Part shown: positions 1 to 7,779 of the stretch, one piece after another | Numbering within the stretch: position 1 is the stretch's first letter | Layout: each line of letters opens with the position of its first letter | Source of the DNA: an uncultured Blautia sp. | Lineage (GTDB): Bacteria > Bacillota > Clostridia > Lachnospirales > Lachnospiraceae | DNA length: 25,954 nt | Reading direction: 5' to 3' | Assembly: GCA_934426285.1 (NCBI GenBank) | Contig: CAKRYE010000028.1 | Span: 1-25,954, forward strand | Translations under genes and position numbers: made by a program | The notes under the pieces: generated by a model | The model's input: the letters and a program-made list of their open reading frames with translations, nothing else | Databases searched by the model: none | Told to the model about the DNA's origin: nothing

Positions 1-37
1 GCCGAGGAAGCGGCAGGATGGAGCAGGAAGGATTCGG

Positions 38-135
38 AGCAAGCTTGCTTGTGGAGAAGCATTCCTGATACAGACTGAACATTTGCGAAGCAAATGACAC
101 TGAGCAACGAAGTTGCGAGGTGACTCCGCTGGAGT
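38..135. repeat. Row of short hairpins in a gene-free tail
   Basis: Four small self-complementary units lie close together: AGCAAGCTTGCT at 38-49, ATTTGC-GAA-GCAAAT at 81-95, GCAAC-GAA-GTTGC at 104-116 and ACTCC-GCT-GGAGT at 123-135. Three have three-base loops. No reading frame across 1-212 looks like a protein, and the stretch is more GC-rich than the DNA just after it. A terminator follows at 213-241, so this is probably the transcribed 3' end of a unit lying before the window, perhaps a structural RNA operon. That last point is inference; I could not match it to 5S, tRNA or another known RNA. Confidence 0.45.
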
Positions 136-212
136 ACAATACTCAATCGGCAACGCAGGAAGTTAATTCTCAAGGAAATGTCAACATGTATGTAGTTTTG
201 AAGATACAGTAG

Positions 213-241
213 AAACCAGCTATTATTTAGCTGGTTTTTTT
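213..241 (+). terminator. Intrinsic terminator
   Basis: A perfect 10-bp stem AAACCAGCTA / TAGCTGGTTT with a 5-base loop is followed by an unbroken T run to 241. The T run fixes the direction as plus. It ends whatever transcription enters from before position 1. Bases 242-321 after it hold nothing I recognise. Confidence 0.85.
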
Positions 242-321
242 GTGCGTAAAATATTTTTTGCTAAATCAAGCGGATATTCGCAATTGAAGCAGGGAACTTA
301 CTTGATTCGATTAAGCTATAG

Positions 322-352
322 AAAAAATAAGGGGATGCCATTTGGCATCCCC
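322..352 (-). terminator. Terminator of the BlaI-like gene
   Basis: A 9-bp perfect stem GGGGATGCC / GGCATCCCC with a 4-base loop lies just past the stop codon at 359. On the minus strand it is followed by a T-rich run (322-330), so it terminates the minus-strand repressor gene. Confidence 0.88.
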
Positions 353-358
353 TAACAT

Positions 359-733
359 TTACAGTGAACGAATATAAGTTAACAGTTCCTCTTTTTCATT
401 GGATGTTAATTTACAGTTTTCTGTAAAGGCACAGATGAAATTTTTCAGAGATCCTTCATAGGAATCCTCGATGATCTGCTGTGCATAATCCTCATAGTAT
501 TTTTTCTTAGATACAGAAGGGATATAGATGGCCCTTTTCCCACTTTTGTCAATGTTCAGAAAGCCTTTCTGAGCCAGACGGGTGAGGAAGGTGTTAACAG
601 TTTGCTTTTTCCATTCCTTTTTTTCTTCTTCGTTAAAGTGAGTCATAATTTCAGAAAAAGTCGCAGGTGTTTCTCTGGACCATAAATATTTCAAGATATA
701 AAATTCAGTTGCACTCATTGCGTTTTGTACCAT
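359..733 (-). CDS. BlaI/MecI/CopY-family transcriptional repressor
   Basis: This 124-residue protein fits the size and layout of the penicillinase-repressor family: an N-terminal winged helix-turn-helix (about residues 5-75, with ATEFYILKYLW, then the recognition-helix region KKQTVNTFLTRLAQKGFL) and a C-terminal dimerisation tail. Such proteins bind TACA/TGTA-type dyads and repress beta-lactamase, copper or stress genes until cleaved by a partner protease (BlaR1) or released by a ligand. Here no BlaR1-type sensor protease or beta-lactamase lies next to it; it is a single-gene unit with its own terminator. The ATG at 733 is set by AAGGAGGA at 741-748, 7 bases away. The AT-rich region 749-810 has TACATATTGC and TATA-rich tracts and probably holds the promoter, possibly an autoregulatory operator. 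The target is unknown. Confidence 0.88.
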   Translation of the reverse strand: MVQNAMSATEFYILKYLWSRETPATFSEIMTHFNEEEKKEWKKQTVNTFLTRLAQKGFLNIDKSGKRAIYIPSVSKKKYYEDYAQQIIEDSYEGSLKNFICAFTENCKLTSNEKEELLTYIRSL

Positions 734-858
734 TGTTTAGTCCTCCTTATATAAAGTAAAAGTACATATTGCATATTAGTATAATATATATATAAGAATT
801 TTTCTAGATGGATAATTATACAAAAATCATACCTGAAAATAGGTTGTTTTTATCTTAT

Positions 859-882
859 AAAAAAATCTGTAAGGTTTCACAG
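859..882 (-). terminator. Likely terminator of the peptidase-GNAT operon
   Basis: On the minus strand CTGTGA-AACC-TTACAG forms a 6-bp stem (one G-U pair) with a 4-base loop, followed by a run of seven T (859-865). It overlaps the TGA stop of the acetyltransferase. The stem is short, so the strength is uncertain. Confidence 0.55.
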
Positions 883-1542
883 CTCCTGTTTTTCAGGGAC
901 AAAAGCAGATGCTTCTTTGATCATGCAATATTGTTTCAGATTAAAATGTGATTTTTCTACAATTCCATAAATTTTAAATCCAAAGTGTTCATATATTGGA
1001 ACATTATCCGGATTGTGGGTTTCCAGAGAAACCAGCATTTTGTGCTGCTGTGCGTAATCCAGTACTTCGTTCATCAGTAATTCAGCCAGACCATGATGCT
1101 GATGTCTGGGATCTACCGCCAGGTAAATTACATGGAGACGCTCAGTCTGATGAAGCTGGTCTGTCCAGCTGGAGTTCAGATAATCTTTTCCTTGGACAAA
1201 GTTCCAGAAGGTTTTCAGGCTGGGGTCTTCTTTGATGAGCCATCCATCAGTGGTGAGCAGAGCTTTGGCTTCAGTAAGACAATATTGCAGGACGTTATAA
1301 GGTTCACTTTCATCAGAAACCACCAAGATACTGTTTAACTCGCTGCTGTCTGAATAAATTTCACAGGTTTGAAAAAATTCTGTCAGGTCACAGGAAAAAA
1401 GCTCAGGCAGAAGTCGTTCTCTGGTGTTATCATCCGGTATCAGTGCATGATACAGGGGATCCTGTGCAAAACAAACAGTCAAAAGCTTCTGCAATCGTGG
1501 TAAATCTTCTTCCTGTACTCTGTACAAATTTTCACTTTCCAT
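877..1542 (-). CDS. GNAT-family N-acetyltransferase
   Basis: The C-terminal half carries the GNAT acetyl-CoA fold: the beta4 strand IYLAVDPRHQHHGLAELLM contains the pyrophosphate-binding loop (R/Q-x-x-G-x-A type, here RHQHHGLA, near residue 150), and VPIYEHFGFKIYG near residue 185 is the usual beta5/alpha4 element. The N-terminal part is poorly conserved, so the substrate cannot be named. It is the second gene of a minus-strand operon: only 19 bases separate it from the M28 peptidase upstream, and its AGGAG ribosome site sits at the peptidase stop, about 14 bases before the ATG, a rather long spacing. Co-expression with a peptidase suggests acetylation of an amino acid, peptide or amine, but this is inference. 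Confidence 0.85.
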   Translation of the reverse strand: MESENLYRVQEEDLPRLQKLLTVCFAQDPLYHALIPDDNTRERLLPELFSCDLTEFFQTCEIYSDSSELNSILVVSDESEPYNVLQYCLTEAKALLTTDGWLIKEDPSLKTFWNFVQGKDYLNSSWTDQLHQTERLHVIYLAVDPRHQHHGLAELLMNEVLDYAQQHKMLVSLETHNPDNVPIYEHFGFKIYGIVEKSHFNLKQYCMIKEASAFVPEKQEL

Positions 1543-1561
1543 AATAGTATAAAAAACTCCT

Positions 1562-3625
1562 TTATGTATTTGTTAAGACATCATTCAGCATGGAGCAGAG
1601 CTTGGTCACTGAATTTTTTAGGTAACGGATATCGTCTTTATAGTAAGCTTTCTGTCTGCGCAGCGCGGCATCCAGGCGTCGGATTTCTATTTCCAGTACC
1701 GGATCTGGTTCCTTCAGCCGTTCTTTTAGCTGCTGGACAATGCCGTATAGATTTTCATGATGCATGATCCGTCCGGCGCCCCACATCAGCCGGTCTTTGG
1801 GCTGGTGGAGAATATACTCTGTAAAATGATAATAGACTTCTTCATCAAAGAGGAATGCATACATATTATTGTCCACACGATACAGGGCTTTCAATGCATC
1901 GGTAATATTGTTGTCTGCCAGTGCATCCTTAGCCTTTTCCAGCTGCCTGATATTGTGAAAGGCAGCATCCTGAGGAAAGATTACTTCATCCTGCCAGTTC
2001 AGGCGGACTAGGTAATCCTGAGCCTTGCGAAAAATCTTCAGAAGCTGAATGGAAGTATTTTCCCATTTGCCGCGAAAAATTTTCTGATCCTGTTCGTAAG
2101 CCAGGGAAGAATACTCCTCATTGACCTGGCATATTTTCTGATAAACTTCCTGTCCAAGAGATTCTGCTGTACGGAACAGAGCTCTCAGCCCTTCCAGATC
2201 AGAGACAGCGAAATCCAGAGCCTTTTCCTCTGCATTTGCAGCGGCTGCCTGTATGGTATTACTGAAATTCAGAGGTGGAAGAACCAGCCTGTCATAGGCC
2301 AGAACTAGTTTCAGGTAGCATTCATGATGAAAACGATATACAGGTTCCTGGTATACATCCTGGTTATCATATTGGGAATGATAATAATTCTGCATAAAGG
2401 GTCCTGCGCTGAAATCATTTACAGTGGAAGGAATGCCTGCAATTGCCATGGAAAAATCATCGGACCAGGTTTCAATAGGAGAGAGGACGGAGATCCCGTC
2501 CGGATAAGCCTGGGGCGGCACAGTGAGGGAATCTGTGAATTTCCTGATAAAATCTGCATATTCATAGGTACAGCGGATAGCATCCCGGGTGTTGTGGGCA
2601 TGTGCAGGAAGTTCAAAATTTAAGTTGGCAATAACCTTACCCTGCCAGTCCGGATGTACGCGGAATACTTGATTGTAGGCTCCTGTAGACCAGTCATATT
2701 TGGAATCGATCACGCCCCATTCCTCTGCTGCCATAGCACAGAATACAAGGGTGTGGGCAGGCTTGTATCCGCCCTTTATCAATGCCCTGGCAATACCAAG
2801 CATCATGGCAACAGCGGCATTGTCATCCTGAAATCCATCAAAATAGGAATCGTAATGAGCAGATAAAACAATCATGTGATCTGTTTCGGTGCCCTGGATT
2901 TTTCCCACAATATTGCTGGCCTGTACATCAGGCATAACCCTGGAACTGGCATCCAGAGAAACCTGCAGGGAGGCCGGATTATTTCCGGAGGCAGGGGGAT
3001 TCTGAGAATGAATTTTAGAAAACAGTGCATCCTTCAGAAGCCGTGCGTCTGCCTGAGACAGGGAAAATGCCGGGGCAAATTCAGGTCCGGCAATGTCCTG
3101 GGCATTCAGAGCGGTATCTGCAATTTCTCCATATCCGTTTGCCTGCACTGCGATCAATGCAGCAGCTCCCCGCAAATATGCCTGATAGACAGGAAAGCTG
3201 ATCCACCATTCATCTCTCTGGTTGATCTCTACAAGTACCAGCTTATTCTGTACATTTATGCCCTCATAATCTGCAGCAGTTCCTTTTCCAAGATAAACTA
3301 ATTCGTAATCCTGAAAACCATCTGTCTGAAAATTAGTCTGATAGCCTCCCATCTGGAAAAGGTGTTCTTTGCCTGATTCATCAACATATTTAAGAATTGC
3401 CTTTTCAAATTCCCATCCGTCAAGGGTAAAGGTATCTCTGGAAACATCAGTCAGACCGATCTCACACATTTCCTCATAGAGCATGTGCCCGGTAGCTGTC
3501 TCCGCTGCAGAGCCTGCAGTGCGGTAACCAAGGACGGAATTGGTTTTTTCCTTCTCCATACGTCTGGCCAGATGATAGGACCAGTCTGTATCAAGAAAGG
3601 AGATACAGTTTTCTTCTGTATTCAA
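1562..3625 (-). CDS. M28-family zinc aminopeptidase, long form
   Basis: A metallopeptidase with the co-catalytic zinc signature of clan MH: HYDS (His at about 257), DDNAA (about 267-271) and AAEEWG (catalytic Glu pair about 301). Ahead of it, about residues 100-190, is a PA-like insert (VLVEINQRDEWW... AALIAVQANGYG). No signal peptide is seen, so it is probably cytoplasmic. At 687 residues it is much longer than a minimal M28 enzyme; the last ~230 residues are largely helical and charged and I do not recognise them. The start is taken as TTG at 3625, because GAGG at 3634-3637 sits 8 bases before it; the frame stays open to another TTG at 3652 with no ribosome site. It is first in an operon with the GNAT gene. 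Likely role: removing N-terminal residues from peptides. Confidence 0.86.
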   Translation of the reverse strand: MNTEENCISFLDTDWSYHLARRMEKEKTNSVLGYRTAGSAAETATGHMLYEEMCEIGLTDVSRDTFTLDGWEFEKAILKYVDESGKEHLFQMGGYQTNFQTDGFQDYELVYLGKGTAADYEGINVQNKLVLVEINQRDEWWISFPVYQAYLRGAAALIAVQANGYGEIADTALNAQDIAGPEFAPAFSLSQADARLLKDALFSKIHSQNPPASGNNPASLQVSLDASSRVMPDVQASNIVGKIQGTETDHMIVLSAHYDSYFDGFQDDNAAVAMMLGIARALIKGGYKPAHTLVFCAMAAEEWGVIDSKYDWSTGAYNQVFRVHPDWQGKVIANLNFELPAHAHNTRDAIRCTYEYADFIRKFTDSLTVPPQAYPDGISVLSPIETWSDDFSMAIAGIPSTVNDFSAGPFMQNYYHSQYDNQDVYQEPVYRFHHECYLKLVLAYDRLVLPPLNFSNTIQAAAANAEEKALDFAVSDLEGLRALFRTAESLGQEVYQKICQVNEEYSSLAYEQDQKIFRGKWENTSIQLLKIFRKAQDYLVRLNWQDEVIFPQDAAFHNIRQLEKAKDALADNNITDALKALYRVDNNMYAFLFDEEVYYHFTEYILHQPKDRLMWGAGRIMHHENLYGIVQQLKERLKEPDPVLEIEIRRLDAALRRQKAYYKDDIRYLKNSVTKLCSMLNDVLTNT

Positions 3626-3687
3626 TGGAATCGCCTCTTTTCTGCCCTGCAAAACGCAGGGGTTCTGTTCTTTGTTTATTCGTAAAA

Positions 3688-3713
3688 TAGTATCTGTGAA
3701 TAGTATCTGTGAA
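3688..3713. repeat. Perfect 13-bp tandem repeat between divergent genes
   Basis: TAGTATCTGTGAA occurs twice, head to tail, with no gap (3688-3700 and 3701-3713). It lies in the 249-bp gap between the minus-strand peptidase and the plus-strand diguanylate cyclase, about 60 bases before the peptidase start. It could be a double site for a regulator or a simple slippage product. Confidence 0.8.
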
Positions 3714-3791
3714 AATATACCCCTCTTTCATATGAAAACATATACTATAATCAGTATACATTTTAACGATGCAAAACACAAATAAAATCTG

Positions 3792-3820
3792 TTGTTATTT
3801 TTGGGTGGGAATGATATGAT
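3792..3820 (+). promoter_or_regulatory. Candidate SigA promoter of the c-di-GMP operon
   Basis: TTGTTA (3792-3797) and TATGAT (3815-3820) are separated by exactly 17 bases, each differing from consensus by one or two bases. This puts the transcript start about 45 bases before the GTG of the diguanylate cyclase. No c-di-GMP aptamer is visible in that short leader. Confidence 0.55.
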
Positions 3821-3874
3821 GAAATTGCTATAAACAGAGCAGAATTATGAATAACAGGTACAGGGAGATGTGTA

Positions 3875-5548
3875 GTGGAAAACAAAAAGAAAATTTACCG
3901 GAGAACAGAACTGGCGCTGGTGGCGATTGTACTGTTTGTATGTACAGCGATCCTGGTGATTATGTGTGCGGACAGTAAAAGACAGGCTATGGAAGGGGTT
4001 CGCCATATGTCTTCCGGATGGTATTATATGGAAAATGGACAGAAAAATATGGTGACTTTTCCTGCGAAGATCATTGCCCGGGAGGGGGAGGATCTGGTTT
4101 TATATAACGATGGAATTACAGCAGAGGATGCAGGGCGTACTGTCACTACAGAGGGCGCACAGTATAATCTGGTGATCCGTATGAATGATCAGATCATCTA
4201 CCAATATAATGATTCTTCGTTCCGGAGAAATACACAGATGAAAGCAAAGTTGAATTGTGACGGAGTCATACCGGCAAATACCCGGGGAGGGACGCTGACT
4301 CTCACGTATTCCAGTCCGGACAGAGGATACTTTGAGATATCCGGTATTTATATGGGAACCGGAAGCGCAGTAACTATGTATCATGTAGTGGAATCAATGC
4401 CGGCATTTATAGCTTCGGTATGCTTTATTCTGCTGGGTATAATAGCAGTGTTGATTGCAGGGTACCTCAGTTGCAGACAGATGCCGGATGTACGTTTCCT
4501 GGATGTAGCACTGTTTCTCTTTATGTGTGGAATCTGGCTTGTTACAGATTCCTCTTTGATACAGACATATAGCAGCAATGCGAATATTATCAGTGTGGTG
4601 TCCTTTTATACATTTATGCTGCTGGCTGTGCCCATGTTGCATTTTGTCCAGAGAATCGGAAATATGAAAAAATACCGTATTCTGGAGCTTGGAATTTATC
4701 TTTTTTATTTTAATGCGGGAATCCAGGGAATTCTGAACTATTTTGGAATTTTTGAATTTGTAGATATGCTGTTCTTTACCCACATTCTGTTAGTCATCTG
4801 GGCATTTGTCTCTACATTTCTTCTTTGTAAGGAATACAGGGAAAATCCGGGAAGAGAGTTAAAGATGGTTGCCACAGCCTATGGTGTGGTTTCTGCCAGT
4901 GGAATTCTGGCATTGCTTTTATACTGGATGTTGGAGATTTCTTATTACGATGCTATCTTTGAAATGGGAATTCTGATATTTCTGGCTATTGTTATAGCAG
5001 ATACTGTGATCAACATGGCAGGAAATGTAAGATATCTTATGGAGCAGCAGACGTATGAAAGATTATCCAGTGAAGACTGGATGACGGGAATGCCCAACCG
5101 GGCACCCTTTGAAAATATGCTTACAGAAATACAGAATCAGGCATCGAGGTATCAGGATATTCTCCTTATTTTTATGGATATTAATCATCTTCGCAGGGCT
5201 AATGAGGAATCCGGAAGGGCAGCCGGAGATGAACTGATCATTACAATGGCCAGATGCATTATGGAGATTTTTGGAACGCAGGGAAAATGCTATCGGATTG
5301 GTGGAGATGAATTTGCTGTGATCGTATTCAACCCTGAAAAGGATGCAGAGCTTTTTCTGGCTGAGATGGATCGTGAAATTTATAGCTTTAATAAGAATAG
5401 CAGACACAGGCTGACGGTTGCCAGGGGATATAGTCTTATACGTGATGAGGATGGAAACCTGAAAACGATCAGTGAGTGGAAATATGAGGCTGATGAAGCC
5501 TTATATCAGAATAAGAGGAAGGGAGGCAGGACAGGTGGTTCATTATAA
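3875..5548 (+). CDS. Membrane diguanylate cyclase (7TM sensor plus GGDEF)
   Basis: Makes cyclic di-GMP from two GTP. Layout: one membrane helix (about 13-31), an extracytoplasmic domain (about 32-168), a bundle of about seven membrane helices (172-385), then a GGDEF domain (about 398-555). This order resembles 7TMR-DISM receptors. The catalytic motif is an intact GGDEF at 476-480; the metal and guanine residues are kept in DINHLRRANEESGRAAGD (Asp, Asn and last Asp align with the family). The inhibitory I-site RxxD that often lies just before GGDEF is absent, so product feedback inhibition is unlikely through that site. The GTG start is chosen because GGGAG lies 7 bases before it. The next gene, a phosphodiesterase, overlaps it by 14 bases. 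Confidence 0.9.
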   Translation: MENKKKIYRRTELALVAIVLFVCTAILVIMCADSKRQAMEGVRHMSSGWYYMENGQKNMVTFPAKIIAREGEDLVLYNDGITAEDAGRTVTTEGAQYNLVIRMNDQIIYQYNDSSFRRNTQMKAKLNCDGVIPANTRGGTLTLTYSSPDRGYFEISGIYMGTGSAVTMYHVVESMPAFIASVCFILLGIIAVLIAGYLSCRQMPDVRFLDVALFLFMCGIWLVTDSSLIQTYSSNANIISVVSFYTFMLLAVPMLHFVQRIGNMKKYRILELGIYLFYFNAGIQGILNYFGIFEFVDMLFFTHILLVIWAFVSTFLLCKEYRENPGRELKMVATAYGVVSASGILALLLYWMLEISYYDAIFEMGILIFLAIVIADTVINMAGNVRYLMEQQTYERLSSEDWMTGMPNRAPFENMLTEIQNQASRYQDILLIFMDINHLRRANEESGRAAGDELIITMARCIMEIFGTQGKCYRIGGDEFAVIVFNPEKDAELFLAEMDREIYSFNKNSRHRLTVARGYSLIRDEDGNLKTISEWKYEADEALYQNKRKGGRTGGSL

Positions 5549-7442
5549 TATGTCATTTCAGATTGCTGCTATTGTGATGGTTCTGTTGGTCACAGTGCAT
5601 TTTGTACTGCAGAAGAAGCTTCACGATACAGGTACCAAAATATTTCTGGCAGTCCTGCTTCTGGGCGGTCTGTACATTGTTCTGGATTTTCTGGGAACTT
5701 TGCTGATTTTTGCTTATTCCAGGGAAAATGCACAGCTGATAGAGCTTTTGCTGACTTGTTTCTACACTTTCGATGTCCTTTTTCCCTGTATTTTATACGG
5801 ATATATAAGAAACATGTTTAAGCCTCAGGAGGGCAGATTTTCCAGTGTCAGAAGAATTCTCCTTGCTGTAATCCCTGTATTTATGCTTATATTGGTATGG
5901 GGAAATATCCAGACCGGCTGGTTTTTCGGATTTGACGGGCAGAATGATTTTGTGATAGGGCCGTGGTATTTCTGGCTGTATATTTATGATATTGTTTATG
6001 TAGTTTTGGTGATTTCTCATTTAGCAAATAATCTCAGAGGATATAATCAGTGGAAACGGTATGTATTCTGGGAATTTCTGCTGGTAGAGGGAATCTGCAT
6101 GGGAATCCAGTTTTATACGAAAAGTCAGTTTCTGTCCGGATTTGGAATGGCTTTGGGGATTATCCTGCTGTATCTGACATTGCCAAATTCCGGAGATTGC
6201 GTGGATGGAATGACCGGAATATTTGATAAGCAGTACTTTGATCACTGGATTCAGGAGAAAATCAGGCGGAATACAGAATTCCATATTCTTGCAGTGGAAG
6301 CCTACAGACTGAAACAGGTTAATAAAATCTATGGAACAAGTGTGGGAGATCAGTTACTGATCCAGACTGCTGACGGAATCAGAACTGTCACAGGTTCATC
6401 CCAGATATTCAGAGTGACGGGAAACTGCCTGCTGGTAGTTGAGGATTCCCTGATTGCCTATGAAAGAGACAGGGAGAGAATCCAGGCATATTTTCAGAAA
6501 CCTTTGGAGATAGGAGAAGAGAAGGTTGATTTTCCGGTTGTGATATGTGGGATTATCAATGGACAGAAGATGGGACAGGAAGATATGCTTGTGGGATATA
6601 TTGAGTATCTGGCAGGTCTGGTGAGAAATACAGATGAAACTGTAGTGATCCAGTCGGATAACAGAATCCTGGAAGGCTTCCGGTATGAAAAAGAAGTAGA
6701 GCATTTTCTGAAAACTGCGGTGGAACAGGACCTTTTTGAAGTTTATTATCAGCCTGTTTATTCCCTGAAAGAAAAACGGTTTATAACTCTGGAGGCGTTG
6801 AGCAGGCTTCGCCACCCGGATATGGGGATGATCCCACCGGATGTATTTATCAATATTGCAGAACGTCAGGGAGAGATTTCACAGATTGCTCTTTTGCAGT
6901 TCCGCAGAGTATGTGGTTTTGTGAAAGAAAACGAACAGATTATGGAGAAGATAAAAAATGTGAAATTTAATCTTTCTCCATCAGAGCTGATGAAGCCGGG
7001 ATATAGTCAGAAGCTGATCGATATTATCCGGGAGTATGGCCTGAAATCGGAATATTTTCAGTTTGAGATTACAGAAACAGTTGCTACAGAATATAGTGAA
7101 AGCTTCTGTAGTGCTGTGGAGGATTTTAATAAGGCAGGGATTCAGCTTTGTCTGGATGATTTCGGGTCCGGATATGCCAACCTGAATGCGGTATTGAAAG
7201 TACCTTTTGCAGTAGTGAAAATAGACCGTTCGCTGTTGAATGGAATTTGCAGTGATGTACAGGCAGCAGATTTTTACCGCAGCATTGTAATGACCATGAA
7301 GGCTATGGGCTATATGATCGTGGCCGAGGGTGCTGAGACAGAGGAAGAGGTTGAGCTTCTTGGCAAATGGGGCGTGGATATGATCCAGGGCTTCTATTTC
7401 TCCAGACCATTGCCTGAGAAAGATATTCTCAAGATTATCTGA
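5535..7442 (+). CDS. Membrane c-di-GMP phosphodiesterase (7TM, degenerate GGDEF, active-type EAL)
   Basis: Predicted to hydrolyse cyclic di-GMP to pGpG. About seven membrane helices fill residues 5-215. A GGDEF-like domain follows (about 220-370) but its signature is replaced by VTGNC, so it cannot be a cyclase. The EAL domain (about 385-635) looks fully active: LEALSR (E420), NLS, EITE, LDDFGSGYANL (D541-D542), VKIDRSLL, AEGAET and IQGFYFSRP are all present. The start is taken as GTG 5535 because GGGAGG (5521-5526) is 8-9 bases before it; the frame is open upstream to 5472 but deep inside the cyclase gene. Overlap with the cyclase stop suggests translational coupling. Sensor ligand unknown. 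Confidence 0.9.
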   Translation: MVHYNMSFQIAAIVMVLLVTVHFVLQKKLHDTGTKIFLAVLLLGGLYIVLDFLGTLLIFAYSRENAQLIELLLTCFYTFDVLFPCILYGYIRNMFKPQEGRFSSVRRILLAVIPVFMLILVWGNIQTGWFFGFDGQNDFVIGPWYFWLYIYDIVYVVLVISHLANNLRGYNQWKRYVFWEFLLVEGICMGIQFYTKSQFLSGFGMALGIILLYLTLPNSGDCVDGMTGIFDKQYFDHWIQEKIRRNTEFHILAVEAYRLKQVNKIYGTSVGDQLLIQTADGIRTVTGSSQIFRVTGNCLLVVEDSLIAYERDRERIQAYFQKPLEIGEEKVDFPVVICGIINGQKMGQEDMLVGYIEYLAGLVRNTDETVVIQSDNRILEGFRYEKEVEHFLKTAVEQDLFEVYYQPVYSLKEKRFITLEALSRLRHPDMGMIPPDVFINIAERQGEISQIALLQFRRVCGFVKENEQIMEKIKNVKFNLSPSELMKPGYSQKLIDIIREYGLKSEYFQFEITETVATEYSESFCSAVEDFNKAGIQLCLDDFGSGYANLNAVLKVPFAVVKIDRSLLNGICSDVQAADFYRSIVMTMKAMGYMIVAEGAETEEEVELLGKWGVDMIQGFYFSRPLPEKDILKII

Positions 7443-7446
7443 TATA

Positions 7447-7475
7447 TCATAACCCCTCAAAATACTTCATAAACT
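7447..7475 (+). promoter_or_regulatory. Candidate sigma-E-type promoter of spoIIID
   Basis: TCATAAC (7447-7453), a 14-base spacer and CATAAACT (7468-7475) fit the Bacillus sigma-E consensus (KMATATT, 14-15 bases, CATACAHT) at 5 of 7 and 7 of 8 places. Sigma-E control of spoIIID is established in Bacillus. The predicted transcript start, about 7482, falls just where the 3' arm of the hairpin at 7451-7498 begins. The match is by eye and could be chance. Confidence 0.45.
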
Positions 7476-7498
7476 GTAAAAAAGTATTTTGAGGGGTT
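7451..7498 (+). promoter_or_regulatory. 17-bp hairpin that covers the spoIIID ribosome site
   Basis: A perfect 17-bp inverted repeat (arms 7451-7467 and 7482-7498, 14-base loop) follows the phosphodiesterase stop. Its 3' arm includes GAGGGG (7491-7496), the ribosome site of spoIIID. The bases after it, TTTCCTTTT, make only a weak U tract, so it could act as a terminator for the c-di-GMP operon, as a translation block on read-through RNA, or both. Confidence 0.75.
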
Positions 7499-7503
7499 TC
7501 CTT

Positions 7504-7758
7504 TTGAAAGATTATATCGAAGAAAGGGCAGTGGAAATCGCCGGTTATATCATTGAGACAAATGCAACGGTACGTCAGGCAGCGAAGAAATTTGGAATCA
7601 GTAAGAGCACAACACACAAGGACTGTACAGAACGTCTTAGTCAGATCAATCCAGGCCTTGCAGCGGCAGTTCGCCAGGTGCTGGATGTGAACAAGCAGGA
7701 AAGGCATATTCGTGGGGGCCTGGCTACCAGGGAGAAATATTTGCACCAGCAGAATTGA
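7504..7758 (+). CDS. spoIIID: Sporulation transcription factor SpoIIID
   Basis: An 84-residue DNA-binding protein matching Bacillus SpoIIID nearly end to end: DYIEERAVEIAGYIIET, then the helix-turn-helix AAKKFGISKSTTHKD, then TERLSQINPGLA and RHIRGGLATREKY. SpoIIID acts in the mother cell after engulfment starts, adjusting the sigma-E regulon and helping switch on sigK. The start is TTG at 7504, 7 bases after GAGGGG; an upstream in-frame TTG at 7489 lies inside the hairpin without a ribosome site. It shows the organism is a spore former or recently was one. It sits directly behind the c-di-GMP operon, which is not the neighbour I would expect. Confidence 0.96.
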   Translation: MKDYIEERAVEIAGYIIETNATVRQAAKKFGISKSTTHKDCTERLSQINPGLAAAVRQVLDVNKQERHIRGGLATREKYLHQQN

Positions 7759-7779
7759 AAAATGTGATAAGATATAGTT

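Noticed and set aside
3821..3874. c-di-GMP riboswitch ahead of the cyclase gene
   Set aside because: The leader after the likely promoter is too short and lacks the GEMM core.
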